Source of the DNA: Carya illinoinensis
Lineage: Eukaryota; Streptophyta; Magnoliopsida; Fagales; Juglandaceae
DNA: 64,000 bases
Assembly: GCF_018687715.1 (NCBI RefSeq)
Contig: NC_056758.1
Coordinates: 31,848,967-31,912,966, forward strand
Reading direction: 5' to 3'
In this document: in pieces, positions 44,880-56,090 of the stretch
How the letters are laid out: each line of letters begins with the position of its first letter
Position numbering within the stretch: the first letter of the stretch is position 1
Made by a program: the position numbers and the translations under genes
Notes under the pieces: generated by a model
Told to the model about the DNA's origin: nothing
The model's input: only the letters and a program-made list of their open reading frames with translations
Databases searched by the model: none

Positions 44880-46940
44880 TTTGCACAAATAAACAGAAAA
44901 ATTGGAGACCAATTCTCAAAATTTGTTTTTCTATGGTGTTTCACAGACAATCTCTATCGCAGCTTAAATTAAAGATTTCAAAGCCGACTTGTGGAGCAAA
45001 TTGAGCTTAAGAATAGTGGGCATACTAGAGGGGATAAAAATAACAAGCCCAAATATACCAAGCACAGCCCATCAAAGGATTATCATTAGAACATAAATGG
45101 AAAAGTGGAGGAACGAGATAAGACCAAAAGGAAAAACAAAGTGTCAGAGAAATATGGAGAATTGACAAGAAAAAGGATAAAGCTGAGGAAGGAAAGCAAG
45201 TCAGGTACACAAAGTGAGGAAGTGCCATTAAACTGATTTTCTCACCTACCATTGACAAGGCTACAATAAAAGGAGATTTGATAGAAATACTTCAAGAGGA
45301 CAACACAAAGACAGGAGAATCATCTTCAACCTCACAACGAGAGCTCCAGAGATATTATCTTCTTTAAAAAAATGGGTCTCAGACCTTCATTGTACAAAAA
45401 GAAATGAGAGACTGTAAAATATGAATATTATAGTGAATTTTTCCTTCAATTGACCTATAGATATAGACCTTATGCTGAACCACATAAATCTATGTGTCTC
45501 AATCTGTATTTACATTTCCAATGCTCTTTTTTCTATTTATTGTTATAAATGTACATATGGGCACCATATGAACACCCTAAATCGCCACCTTGGGCTTCAA
45601 ACTACTTCGCGAGGCTTGAACCGACACCACATATAGGAATGAATATTTCTCCCATTTTGGCTTGTTGTGCAATTTCTGGTATTAACAAATATATTGAAAA
45701 CAAACAAAATTGATCAAAAAGAAATTATTTAAGTAATTTATCTTATTGTGAAGCATCCTCAACAAATCCATCTGCGCAATGCCCACACACACCCAGAAAG
45801 CCCAAAACCCTCATTGAGAAATCCCCTAAAACAATAATCAGAACAAGCTCCCAAACAGCAACAAAAACACAACTTTAACAAATTTAATAGCAAAAAAGTA
45901 ACAGAAGAAATTAGGAGAAAATCAAGATATGCACCGTAATAAAAACAAAGCACAATAATTCTTTTCCAAACCACAAATGAACACAAAAGAAGACCTCCTT
46001 CGATGGAGATCAGGGCCTAGGTCGCAAGTGGAATGAAGATGATCTCCAACTATAGTTCTTTTAGAAATAAAAAAAAGGTGGGGGAGTGAAATGTAGAAAG
46101 AGAGAGGACGAGAGAAAATACCTCCAAATCGATGGCCAAAGAGAGAGGGTGAGAGCTTATGAAAATTGAGAACGGGCATAGGAGGTGGTGGAATACCCAA
46201 GACTTTAGCAATGCGACAACGGCAAGGATTTTGGGCAAACGAGGTGGGAAGGAGTGGCAGCAAGCACAACACGAGAGAGAGATAGGGGCAGAGATGAAAG
46301 ATAGTATCATATTGGGGGAGAAAAAAATGCAATAGAAGGGGGAATGGTTTTGATGTTTTTGCAACGACAATTGTCGCCACAAATTATATTTACTGTACAA
46401 AGTGCATTTAACGGCAAAATAAAGTTGCTATAAAAGATTAAAACTTGCCGCAATAAATTATACATTTTTTTTTATCGACAATTTGTTACTCAGGACAAAT
46501 AAAATGGCCAAATATAATATTTGAGACCAATTTTTTTCTGACTATGTGAATTTGATGGCAAAATCTACTTATTTGCCATCAAATAATATTCGTTGGAAAA
46601 AATTTTGTCTCAAAAATTACTATTTATTGTAGCGATCCTTTTGCAACAGTTAGTACCAAATTACTATATTCTCTCACAAAAAAATAAAAAATAAAAAAAG
46701 GTACTAAATTACTATATAAGAATTTTTTGTGGTTCGAAAGATTACGCAGCAATTGGGAAATTTGATCGCACAACTCCAATTAAAGGATGAATTTTTTTTT
46801 TTTAAAAAAAAAAAAAAAGCACTTCAAGAAAATTGGGCTATCAAGTCGAATGACCAGTACTACTCTATTGATCATGAACTTACTTATCATGCAACAATAA
46901 GTTACTTGGTCTTGACTCAGAATTCACCAAACTAATGATA
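44880..46940. other. Non-coding interval
   Basis: The stretch 45240-45470 (aaaaggagatttgatagaaa ... ctccagagatattatcttc ... gggtctcagacc) looks like an R/U5 region of a gypsy LTR, without a confirmed partner. 46360-46630 contains repeated cgacaattgtcgcc and caattt/aaaattg motifs that may be subterminal repeats of a DNA transposon. Minus-strand ORFs at 45922-46400 have no recognisable domain. Confidence 0.35.
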
Positions 46941-47587
46941 TTTTAGAAAAGCTAATGATCACAATTTTCAATACATCCTAACCAGAATTAATGATGTATA
47001 TATAGGGAGATGCATGGCGGTAACTCTTGATGATAATTAAGTAAGAAGTAAGCTTTTACAGGTTATATATATATATATATATAGTTGTAGGAAATTCTTG
47101 GAGAAATCTAATCAATTGCATGCATAAAATATGTACGGATCTTGATGTTCAAAAGCGGGTCATGTAAGAGTGCATTTTGAGAAGTAGCATAAGCCCACGA
47201 TACAGCCCAATAATAGGATTATCAAACCATAGTGAATAGTGATAGTGTATTTGGGCCTTTCCCTCCTACAAATTTGTTTTCACTTTGGATCAGACCTTCC
47301 ATGTCTTCCGATCTTCTTCTTTAAATAGATTTTATAAAATTAAATTATTTTATATAATATTAAAATTTATTTTATAATAAAATAATATTTCATATTTTTA
47401 ATATTATTAACTACGTTCTTACTAATTATTACTTACGTTCTCATTTTATTTTTATTTTATTATATAAGATATTATACATTTAATATTATTAAATAATTTT
47501 TTATTAAATAATAATAAATATATCATATTTTAAATAATAAAATAAAAATAAAATAGTGACACGTGGTATATAGAATTTACTAGCTTA
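46941..47587. repeat. Duplicated block, copy B part 2
   Basis: It begins agaaaagctaatgatcac, which also occurs at 1624 at the end of copy A part 1. It then matches 2312-2928: a highly similar stretch from 46965 to about 47320, then weaker AT-rich similarity to agaatttact at 47575. It is 14.6 kb away from copy B part 1. Confidence 0.8.
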
Positions 47588-48167
47588 AAGGACAATATTA
47601 TTAAGGTGACTGAGATATTAAGGTGATTATATACATACTAGTACAAATAAATTTTTTTATTTTATTTTAGTCATTTTTTAAATATTTTTAAATATTAAAA
47701 AATTAAAATATATATAAATTTATTAATAATCATTTTTTTAATTATTAAAAAATAAAAATATATAAATAAATACATTTAACAGACATATCAATTAATAGTT
47801 ATATTATTGTTTTCCGGTTTTAAAATATATGTACAAAGCTACTTATTTTATTTAAAAATAAGAGTTTTAGTATATATAAATAAAGTCGGATATTAATTTT
47901 CATAATAATATTAATTTTTTTATATTTAAAATTTAAATTAATATTATTTTTAATAAAATTTATTTTTTAATTAATTATATTAAATTAATACATATATTAA
48001 TAATTTAATACTCAGTTAACTAAATTTTTCGTAAAAGACAAATCTTCTTATCCAAGTTATCTGTAATCAGTCTCGGGAATTTGAATTTGAGTTATACTGT
48101 CTGATCTCAACAAGTACTTTCTTCCGGTTTCTCGGTACTTCTCTTTGCTTTATTTCCATCTTCTCCC
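47588..48167. promoter_or_regulatory. Upstream region of the beta-propeller gene
   Basis: An AT-rich interval carrying a MITE-like repeat (47860-48030) that shares ttaaaatttaaattaatatt and aataaaatttattttttaat with 18750-18915. No clear TATA box can be singled out among many AT runs. Pyrimidine-rich sequence at 48120-48165 (cttccggtttctcggtactt) is a probable 5' leader. Confidence 0.4.
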
Positions 48168-50345
48168 GTGTTCATATTGGACAGATGTCGGTCGACACGG
48201 ATAAGCATGCTGCGTCACCTCATCCGCACGCGACTGCCATTTCCGGTGCCAAGAGCGTTCTCTCTTCCTCAACCTCTTGCCTCCCCGCATCTTCTGCTTA
48301 AGCATTTCAATCCCCGCTGTTCCGTCATCTCAGACCCAACTCCTCCCACCACTTACACCGACACCCACATGGATCCTAATCCTACAGGCTCCATTGTCTT
48401 CTCCACTCTTGATAGGCCCCATTATGGATTCGACCTCTTCTCTGTCGAGCTCGGCCCCGCCACTACTCTGGGTTCCGAGCGTCGCCTCTCCGACGCCATA
48501 TCCATCAACTTCAACGGTCATTTCGTCGACGATGATCAGACCCTCGTCTTCATCTCCGAGCGAACAGGATCTTCCCGTATCTACCTGTCTAGGCCTGGAT
48601 TCTCCAGTCCAAAAGCACTTCCTAATATACCCACTAGCCTCTTCCACGACCGCCCCGTCATCCACAACGGCCATCTCTACTTCATCTCAGCCCACGAGCA
48701 ACCCGATCGACCCTTTAAAAGCTGGTGCGCTCTCTACTCGACCCGGGTCGATGAGTTGGATGTTACTCGGCTCACCCCGTACGGTACTGTCGATTACAGT
48801 CCCGCTGTTTCTCGGTCCGGTAAATTCATCGCCGTTGCGTCATACGGGGCTCGACTTTGGGACGGTGAGTTCTTCGAGCTTCACACCAATATAGTTGTGT
48901 TTCCACAATCTGACCCGAATAACCGGGTGACCGTGTGCGAACGAGGCGGCTGGCCCACTTGGTCCGGGGACTCCACCATCTACTTTCACCGCGAAGCGGA
49001 CGATGGTTGGTGGAGCATTTTTAGGTTGGATCTGCCGGAAAATCTCGAGCTTTCTTCGGAACTTCATAACACTGTCACTCGGGTCACCCCTCCGGGGCTC
49101 CATTGCATCACTCCGGCCGCCTTGCACGACGGTAAACGGATTGCTGTTGCGACCCGCCGGTGTGAAAGGGAGTTCAGACACATTGAGATCTTCGACACTG
49201 AATCGAAGACATTCTCCCCAGTGACGGAGTCGCTGAATCCGAATATAAGCCACTACAACCCTTTTGTCTCTCCCGGTTCCCGGTTCCTTGGGTACCATCG
49301 GTTCCGAGGTGAGTCAACAGAAGGCGTGTCGACGATTCCATATATCGAGTCAATGATGTCTCCGATTAAGCAACTCCGAATGTTCAGGATAAACGGCTTT
49401 TTCCCTTCGTATTCTGCCGATGGTAAGTATATCGCGTTCAATCACGACTTTGGTTCGAATTCTAGCCTGAAGATACTAAAATCGGACGGTACGAAGCGGT
49501 GGACCCTGATCAAGGGCCGTACAGCTTTTGGCAACTCGTGCAGCCCCGCAGAGAAACACGTTATATACACATCGTTGGGGCCTATATTCAGGTCAGTGAC
49601 AGAGACGGTCCAGATCGCAAGGGTCGAATTCAACCCGGTAGATCTAGACGGCGATGGCGAGGACGTGAAGTGCAACGTGAAGATTTTAACAAAAGAGGAG
49701 ACAGGGAATAACGCCTTCCCGGCCTGTTCACCGGACGGCAAGTCCGTCGTGTTCCGGTCTGGAAGGTCTGGGCACAAGAATTTGTACATAGTGGACTCTA
49801 TCGATGGCGAGTTCAACGGCGGAATACGTCGGTTAACGGACGGCGCGTGGATCGATACCATGCCCAGCTGGTCACCTAAAGGAGATCTTATTGCGTTTTC
49901 ATCCAATAGACACAATCCGGACAACAGCCGAAAGTTCGGCCTTTACGTGGTCAAGCCCGACGGCTCCGATCTGCGTAGGATCTACGTGGCGGGACCTGAG
50001 GGTTCGAATGAAGCTGACATGGAGAGGATCAACCACGTCTACTTTAATAAGGACGGGGAGTGGCTGCTGTTCACGGCTAACTTGGGCGGGGTGTCGACCG
50101 AGCCGGTGTCGTGGCCCAATCAATTTCAGCCATACGGTGATTTGTACGTGGTGAGGTTGGACGGGAGTGGACTGAGGAGGCTGACTTGCGATGGGTACGA
50201 GAACGGGACGCCAGCATGGCACTCGGGAGATGATGATGAGCTGGACATGGGGCGCTTGACTCTGGGAAGCGAGGTTGGAGGGGATCAGCTAAGAGGGGAG
50301 TTCAGGGAGCTACGTTGGCTCTCTTGTGAATTTGTGAAGCAGTAG
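48168..50345 (+). CDS. TolB/DPP6-N-like beta-propeller protein
   Basis: A single uninterrupted exon of 725 codons. WD40-like (PD40/TolB) blade motifs recur at about residues 211 (RSGKFIAVAS), 412 (PSYSADGKYIAFNHD), 518 (PACSPDGKSVVFRSGRSG), 567 (PSWSPKGDLIAFSSNRH), 622 (VYFNKDGEWLLFTANLGG) and 675 (SGLRRLTCDGYENGTPAWHS). Plants have DPP6 N-terminal domain-like proteins of this kind, without the peptidase domain; their biochemical role is not established, and this one also ends without a hydrolase domain. Three start codons are possible: 48168, 48207 (MLRHLIRTRLPFPV, an Arg-rich N-terminus that could be organellar targeting) and 48369 (MDPNPTGSIVFST, close to the propeller start). I keep the longest. 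Base composition is much more GC-rich and codon-like than its neighbours, and no frame damage is seen. It is the only clearly intact cellular gene in the window. Confidence 0.9.
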   Translation: MFILDRCRSTRISMLRHLIRTRLPFPVPRAFSLPQPLASPHLLLKHFNPRCSVISDPTPPTTYTDTHMDPNPTGSIVFSTLDRPHYGFDLFSVELGPATTLGSERRLSDAISINFNGHFVDDDQTLVFISERTGSSRIYLSRPGFSSPKALPNIPTSLFHDRPVIHNGHLYFISAHEQPDRPFKSWCALYSTRVDELDVTRLTPYGTVDYSPAVSRSGKFIAVASYGARLWDGEFFELHTNIVVFPQSDPNNRVTVCERGGWPTWSGDSTIYFHREADDGWWSIFRLDLPENLELSSELHNTVTRVTPPGLHCITPAALHDGKRIAVATRRCEREFRHIEIFDTESKTFSPVTESLNPNISHYNPFVSPGSRFLGYHRFRGESTEGVSTIPYIESMMSPIKQLRMFRINGFFPSYSADGKYIAFNHDFGSNSSLKILKSDGTKRWTLIKGRTAFGNSCSPAEKHVIYTSLGPIFRSVTETVQIARVEFNPVDLDGDGEDVKCNVKILTKEETGNNAFPACSPDGKSVVFRSGRSGHKNLYIVDSIDGEFNGGIRRLTDGAWIDTMPSWSPKGDLIAFSSNRHNPDNSRKFGLYVVKPDGSDLRRIYVAGPEGSNEADMERINHVYFNKDGEWLLFTANLGGVSTEPVSWPNQFQPYGDLYVVRLDGSGLRRLTCDGYENGTPAWHSGDDDELDMGRLTLGSEVGGDQLRGEFRELRWLSCEFVKQ

Positions 50346-51702
50346 ACTTTAATCTATTACTGCGCAAGGTACATTTTGTTGCATCTCATTTTGCTTAGTT
50401 TTTCCCTTTATATTTGTTCCTAAGATTGCTTCCTTCCTATGAAAGTATGTTGCTAGGCACATAATTGATTTGCATGGCACTTTTGAACTCTTTCATAACT
50501 GTATGTTAGGATGATTAGCTGTGAGCATACTTGTGCTGATGTTGACTTGGGAAGATGGGAAGTGAATTATCAATAAAGAAGCATTGGGAAGCTCTGTTCG
50601 TTCGTGCATAAGTAGATTTCAGGAGATGATCCTTCAAAGTTGATTTGAATAAAGCTGGATTGGCTGCTATCGTGGTTGTTTGTTATCAGCCCTATTTGGA
50701 GGAACGATCTTTCTTTGATGAAAAGTGTTATTTCCTGTTATATTACAACTTAGCTTTATCGGTTGTTCTTTTAAAGATTGGCGGCGTTGTCTTGGAATAG
50801 GACTCCCATGAATTGCTGCTCCTGTTTAAATTTTGTAATCGGATTGGTTGGTATCACTGAAGAATTATTATGTTGCTTTATAGCAAATTTGTTCATGGAT
50901 TGATATGCACATATATCCGTGACTTGTATTAGATGCCTGAAACTTGCATGTGTGGAGGAAAGGAGTTTTGCATTTATTGGTGTAGTTTTGTAGACACTGA
51001 ATTGTTCTTTACAGGAAATTGCCATTTCAGTAGAAACATGTTCTGCAACTTCTGGGGAACTTGGAAGAATCTAGGGCATTGAAGAATGATATAGAACAGT
51101 GCGACTGTGGGGGCCATATGAGGATGAGCAAAATTTCGTCCCAGTGATTTTATACTCTCACAAAACCACGATCCTTTCTTGAGCATAAACATGTGCAGAC
51201 ACTGTACAATTTTGAAGGCTGATTTTATTCACGAATGCTAAAAATTGCTACTCCAGCTTCTTTTATGCAGCTAGTGGTTAGGTTAGGTTAATTATACTAC
51301 TAAGAGAGGGAGTGTCGAAGTTTTGGTGATAATGGTGGTAGTGGAAATAGTGCTAATGATTATACTTTGGGTGGTGATGGTTTAGTGTGGATGGTGTATA
51401 CTATTGAGTGGCAGCTTCTCTGCTTGTGGTAGAGTTGGCAGTGAAGGGTGGTGTGATTAATGTCCCTTCACCCTAACACGGGTACTTGCATCTAAGATTC
51501 TGAAAAGTACTTTCAAAGGGGCATTATGGAATTACCGCATGTAACAATCGATGGGAAAACCAGCATAAGGTTTTTTTATTAGGTAGTATTCAAGTTAATA
51601 ACATTTAGTTTCTGATACCGGTTTTAATTTTTTTAGGGTTCTTAGTTTCTTTTTTATATCCAACTATATTGCCATGTACATATGATATAAGTTCCTGGGC
51701 AA
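50346..51702. other. 3' flank of the beta-propeller gene
   Basis: The 3' UTR should lie here. An aataaa motif in atcaataaagaagc at about 50570 is a candidate polyadenylation signal 230 bp after the stop. Short ORFs on the minus strand (50771-51192) have no family signature. Confidence 0.4.
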
Positions 51703-52008
51703 GTGCTATACGATGTGATGGCATATTACTTTAAGGATTCTCACTGTATATTAGACAGCAAGAACAATCTATTGCTCGAAATTACAATAGATGGGGATAT
51801 AAAATGCTTATGTGAAAGGGCTGTTACTGAACTAGTAGATACGGTTGTGGATCCAAAAGCAGTAGAAGTGGTAGTAGCATACCTTCCATGTCAAGAGATA
51901 GAGACAAGTGATGGCTTTCCTTGTACAATAAGCCTAGTAGATCCAGTGGATTATGCTCGCTCACATGATTGGGATTCAGTTTATGGCATGAGGTTCAGTT
52001 CCTTGTGA
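51703..52008 (+). CDS. Unrecognised 101-codon coding-like segment
   Basis: It reads MLYDVMAYYFKDSHCILDSK, NNLLLEITIDGDIKCLCERA, VTELVDTVVDPKAVEVVVAY, LPCQEIETSDGFPCTISLVD and PVDYARSHDWDSVYGMRF. Balanced, acidic, non-repetitive composition suggests genuine protein sequence. I cannot assign a family. It may be one exon of a gene that continues with the segments at 52130, 52551 and 53571, all on the same strand. The open frame ends after RFSSL, so the true exon border may lie slightly earlier. Confidence 0.4.
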   Translation: MLYDVMAYYFKDSHCILDSKNNLLLEITIDGDIKCLCERAVTELVDTVVDPKAVEVVVAYLPCQEIETSDGFPCTISLVDPVDYARSHDWDSVYGMRFSSL

Positions 52009-52550
52009 AGAAGCTTACCTGGATGGTGTGTGTATTATCTCTTGTTACTTTGTGAAATTCAACAGTTGCATTTGAGGATTTAAACTTGAATGCTGGGACT
52101 TTGCAGGGAAACACTTTGCCAGTGGAAACACTTCAGGTGGCAACATTTGTGGCCGATAACCAAAATTCGAGAGGTCTAGCTGTAGCATCATGTTGGCATC
52201 ATCTTTGCTAGTGGAAATACTTCAGGTAACAAATTTCTCCAGCCTTAATTATGTGCTCCGACCTTACGATTTTGTTAAATTGGCCACAAAAATGGGTTTA
52301 AATTTGGAGGGGAAAAAAAAGAGGAGAAAAAAGGTCAGTGCAAATGTAAAATATGGAAAGCTAAACTGATACATGTTTTCATTTTTGAAAAATCTCACAA
52401 TTTTAGGACGAGTCAAAAGGGAATCATCTACGTGTAAGTAATATGGACGGAGTGGGTATATATTAGTAGCAGTTGGTCATGTATTTTATTTGTAGATAAC
52501 TATCATTGTGAAAAAAACTATCATTGTGAATTAACTAGTTCTGCGACTCT

Positions 52551-53615
52551 GGCTGCCTTGCTGATGACAAGAAGTCTCTCTCAAATTGGCATCGCCAAGG
52601 AAGAAGAACTTGCAATTACATGGTTCACCGGCTGGGAGGTAATGCTGTTCATGGTTAAGATCTTCCTAATAATATTACTTATCAATTTAAGCAATCAACG
52701 AGAGAATTTAGTAGGAAATAAGGTGAGTATCTGATGTGATACCTAATGTGATAAAGATAAGGGTAGATGTATGGGATCCTACATTATTTGAGAATGAGAA
52801 GTTTTTCTTTATAAGATTTCAATGGGGTTCTAATTGTATGAATGATTACTCATTTTGGAGTATAGGTCATGTGGTTTGGACCTTCTATTGGAGTGTTATA
52901 AATGGTATTAGAACTTATTCCAACTAGAAATGTGGATTTGAGTTGTGCCACTTACGACAAACTCATCTGACGAGGAAGTCGAGAATTTAAGGAGTAGATT
53001 GTGATATCACATATGATAAAGATAAGAGTAGCTGGTATATGAGATTCTACATTGTTTGGGAATAAAAAGTTTTTGCTCTTTATAAGATTCCATTAGAGTT
53101 CCAATTATATTATTGACTAATTTTTTTGAAGTATATGCTATGTGATTTTGGTCTTCTATTGGAGCGTTACACTCATCCTTGAGGAGAAGCTAGACCTTGC
53201 CCAAAAGTTTTCCTGCATTTTGATCCCTAATTCTTCGTAGTTCCAAATTTCAATTTTGTAAAAGCTAATGGTAGAAAGGTTCAAAGTTTAGTATGGAGTT
53301 TGGTTTCACTTTCAGAAACCACGAGAGAGTAGTTATTCATATTGTTTCAAGAAATAATACGCCCTCTTCCAAAGAAATATTTTCCCTTTGTCCGAAATGT
53401 TCTAACTGCTACATAGTGGGAGTTACATTGGATTAATTGCTGATCAATCAGTGCTTATTAAGATGCTTCAGTTTTTTTTATTTTTTATTTTTAAATGATT
53501 ATGTTTGACCGCGTTGTTAGTGTGTAACAGTTATTAATCTCATTAACTTTAGCACTTACTCTGCACGCAGCTGGCTCTTCCCTTTATGGTCCAGTATCCA
53601 TTGAATTTTCTATAC
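52551..53615 (+). CDS. Two coding-like exons of an unrecognised gene
   Basis: 52551-52638 reads ATLAALLMTRSLSQIGIAKE then EELAITWFTGWE and ends at a donor (ggag followed by gtaatg). 53571-53615 follows an acceptor (cacgcag) and reads LALPFMVQYPLNFLY before gtgagt. Both splice sites are in phase 0, so the exons join in frame across a 932-nt intron. I do not recognise the protein. The intron contains the duplicated 250-bp repeats at 52733-53180. It could be the remains of a gene also including 51703-52008. Confidence 0.35.
52733..53180. repeat. Pair of dispersed-repeat copies in direct orientation
   Basis: 52733-52910 and 53003-53175 share gtgataaagataagggtaga-like, gggatcctacattatttgag-like, gaagtttttctttataagat-like and gaccttctattggagtgtta-like phrases at a spacing of about 271 bp. 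The wording is that of a common plant dispersed repeat. It is non-coding. Confidence 0.75.
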
Positions 53616-54985
53616 GTGAGTCAAACCATCTTAACTTTTGGTGGTGTATTTCTTCCGTACGACATGGAAGTTAAAAAAAAAAAAATGTAAAGAATTTTTC
53701 GGACGAGGTCTTTTTTCCGTGTGGTTTTGAGCTTAATCATTTGTGTAAAGTTTGTTCGAGCTATATGATCATCAGTTAAGATGATGTATTTTTTAGGGGA
53801 GAAGTCAAGATGAGGTCTATTATACCTATTCATTTGAAATTTTGTCTAAAGCAGAAGGCTTGAATATCTTTAAAGAGTAGGATTTTCATGTCTGAGTCTA
53901 AATTGATCTCGTTTCAAAATTTTAATTTCATTGTAGCTTTTATTTTATTACTATATATATTTTATCAACAATTTTGGAGAGATTTAGATGAAGCCTACAC
54001 TTGAAAATTCACAAAAAGTATTGAAAATCTCAATAAACCGTTATCAAGGGAATCCATTTCTAGAGATAGTGCTAATTGCTCATCTATATAAGCCTTTTCA
54101 ATACCTTCTAATTGCAAAGAACCCTAAGATGATCAATTTCGAGAACATGATTTAAGTAGTGAGAGCTCATGAAGAAAATGTTGAAATATACACAAAAGAT
54201 GAATATAATTATGGTGTTCTCTCTTGAATTGTCTTGTGGATCATTTACAAGTGATAGATGGGAAGTCTATTGCAAGCAAGCGAAATATTATCAACTGATA
54301 GTTAGATCTCAAGGCATCAAGATTGGAGAAAATCTACTTGTTTGTGACAATTGTTGTATTTCCCACCAGGGGAGATGAGCTTAGTGAAGAGGGGAGAAAT
54401 GTCTGTCAAATCTTATCTGTGAGCATTGTATCGAGCTATCACTAATAAGCTACCAGCTTTATGGATGGAGTTTCAAAAGTCGATAGGCTTGAAGACATCA
54501 ATCATACATATTCGTTTATATGAGAAGCTAGAAGTCAAGATGTGTTAATGATTCAAAATGACAATGACAATTTCATGACAAAGGCAAATATAATTTCTGA
54601 AAATCGTGGCTTGCCCAAAGTTCACACTCCAAGTAAATAATCAATTAAAGCCACAGAAAAATTTTCAAATTATTTAGTAGGCCTTACAAAAAAGGCTTTC
54701 CAAGTTAAAAGAATAAGAATCAATGACCCTTTCAATACATCAAGCTTATTTTGTCTTTGGTAAAAGTGGCAGCTTGCTTGAATTTGCAAGTTTCAAAAGT
54801 GAGAAAATAATTTTCAAATTAATGTAATTGGGAGTCATTTGTAACAATGTTTACAGACAGCAACTTAGTTCAATTTGTTGAAGGGTGGTGTGCAGCTTTT
54901 AGGTGTCAATAGGTATGTCGGTTATGATAAAAATTGGTTCAAAAACTATACTTCCTTTAAAGAAGTAGTTCTTCTACATACAACC
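53616..54985. other. Non-coding or decayed interval
   Basis: The stretch 54000-54880 has coding-like texture on the plus strand (ORF 54169-54378) but multiple frame breaks and no family I can name; it may be an old retrotransposon fragment. Confidence 0.35.
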
Positions 54986-55233
54986 GTAGTGTAATCATCT
55001 AATGTGTCAGATGTCAGAAAATATATTAAAAAAAACGGATGAATGACTTTCTTCTTTCTCCTCTCTTTCATGGCACCCTTTTACTTGTTTATTCTTTCTC
55101 TTTGAAGCCATAGTATAATCGTCTAATGTGTCAGATGTCAGAAAATATATTAAAAAAAACGGACAAAAGATTTTCTTCTTTCTCCTCTCTTTCATGGCAC
55201 CCTTCTACTTGTTTATCCTCTCTCTCCGAAGCT
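54986..55233. repeat. 124-bp tandem duplication upstream of the COMT fragment
   Basis: Two near-identical direct units begin at 54986 and 55110, each containing ctaatgtgtcagatgtcaga, a poly-A run with aaaacgga, ctttcttctttctcctctct and catggcacccttttacttgt. They differ by a few substitutions. They lie in what would be the promoter or leader of the COMT-like start codon. Confidence 0.9.
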
Positions 55234-55347
55234 TCTCTTATTTTCTTCAACAAAGAAAACTTCATTCCCAATCACCATGGCCTTCATATATATTTGCAAC
55301 TCCAAAAACTTCCTTCCCTTCCTCTTCCTTCTTTGCAACCTACTTGT

Positions 55348-55352
<5 letters not shown>

Positions 55353-55418
<66 letters not shown>
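55353..55418. repeat. (CT)n microsatellite in the COMT leader
   Basis: CT dinucleotide run of about 66 bp ending 33 bp before the COMT-like ATG. ORFs across it (poly Ser-Leu / Arg-Glu) are artefacts. Confidence 0.95.
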
Positions 55419-55423
<5 letters not shown>

Positions 55424-55450
55424 AAACTAATCCAAGTAGACCGCAGCAGA

Positions 55451-55642
55451 ATGGGCTCCACTGGAGAAACCCAGATGACTCTGACCCAAGTCTCTGACAA
55501 AGAAGCCAACCTCTTTGCCATGCAACTAACCAGCACTTTAGTCCTTCCCATGGTACTCAAATATGCCATAGAACTCGACCTATTGGACATCATTGCTAAA
55601 GTTGGTCTTGGTGCGTATCTCTCGCCTTCAAATTTTTTCCTT
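55451..55642 (+). pseudogene. Caffeic acid O-methyltransferase, 5' fragment
   Basis: The ATG at 55451 opens [60 protein letters not shown]. This is the N-terminal dimerisation domain of plant COMT-type O-methyltransferases, which methylate hydroxycinnamic precursors of lignin or related phenolics. After LSPS the similarity stops abruptly and the frame runs into pyrimidine-rich sequence with a stop at 55682. The SAM-binding and catalytic domains (about 300 residues) are missing. A 3' truncation is most likely; the Tekay LTR begins 450 bp downstream. Confidence 0.85.
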
Positions 55643-56090
55643 TCCCCTTTTTTCCCCTCTCGTTGGGAAACCATTAATCTATAGGAAATGAGTTGGGATA
55701 ATTCTGTTGACGACAAAATCTATCAATGGTAATCTACTCGACAATTTAGAAGTATTCACTTTTATTTTCCTAATTCAATGTGTGAAGGTGAAGTCATACT
55801 CGTTTGTTGACCATTTTTTGCTCAAGGGAATGAAGATGTTTCAAGAGCCCGCACAGTTGCAATTTTGTCGGCCTTTTTTTTTTTTTTTTTTTAGAATTTG
55901 TTGTAGTCTCTTATTTCCTCATATTGTAGTTTAATGCGGGAGATTGTGGTCGAGACTGGTAAAGAACACAAGGAAGTGGTTTTCACTACCAATTCAATGT
56001 TGTTTGAATTGGAGGTTGGAAGGAACGTGAGAAGGGAGAACTAAAAGTGAATGTTTGGGATTCGGGGGAATGGAAAGGCAAAGGGGAAAG
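55643..56090. other. Non-coding gap between the COMT fragment and the Tekay LTR
   Basis: No coding similarity. It contains a T18 run at about 55875. The last five bases (gaaag, 56086-56090) are the expected left target duplication of the Tekay element; the right copy is beyond the window. Confidence 0.4.

Noticed and set aside
48277..49924. Several long ORFs overlapping the propeller gene on both strands
   Set aside because: They are shadows caused by the GC-rich composition of the true frame.
55126..55716. Overlapping ORFs of 100-167 codons on both strands
   Set aside because: They read through the CT microsatellite; only the COMT-like frame from 55451 has family similarity.
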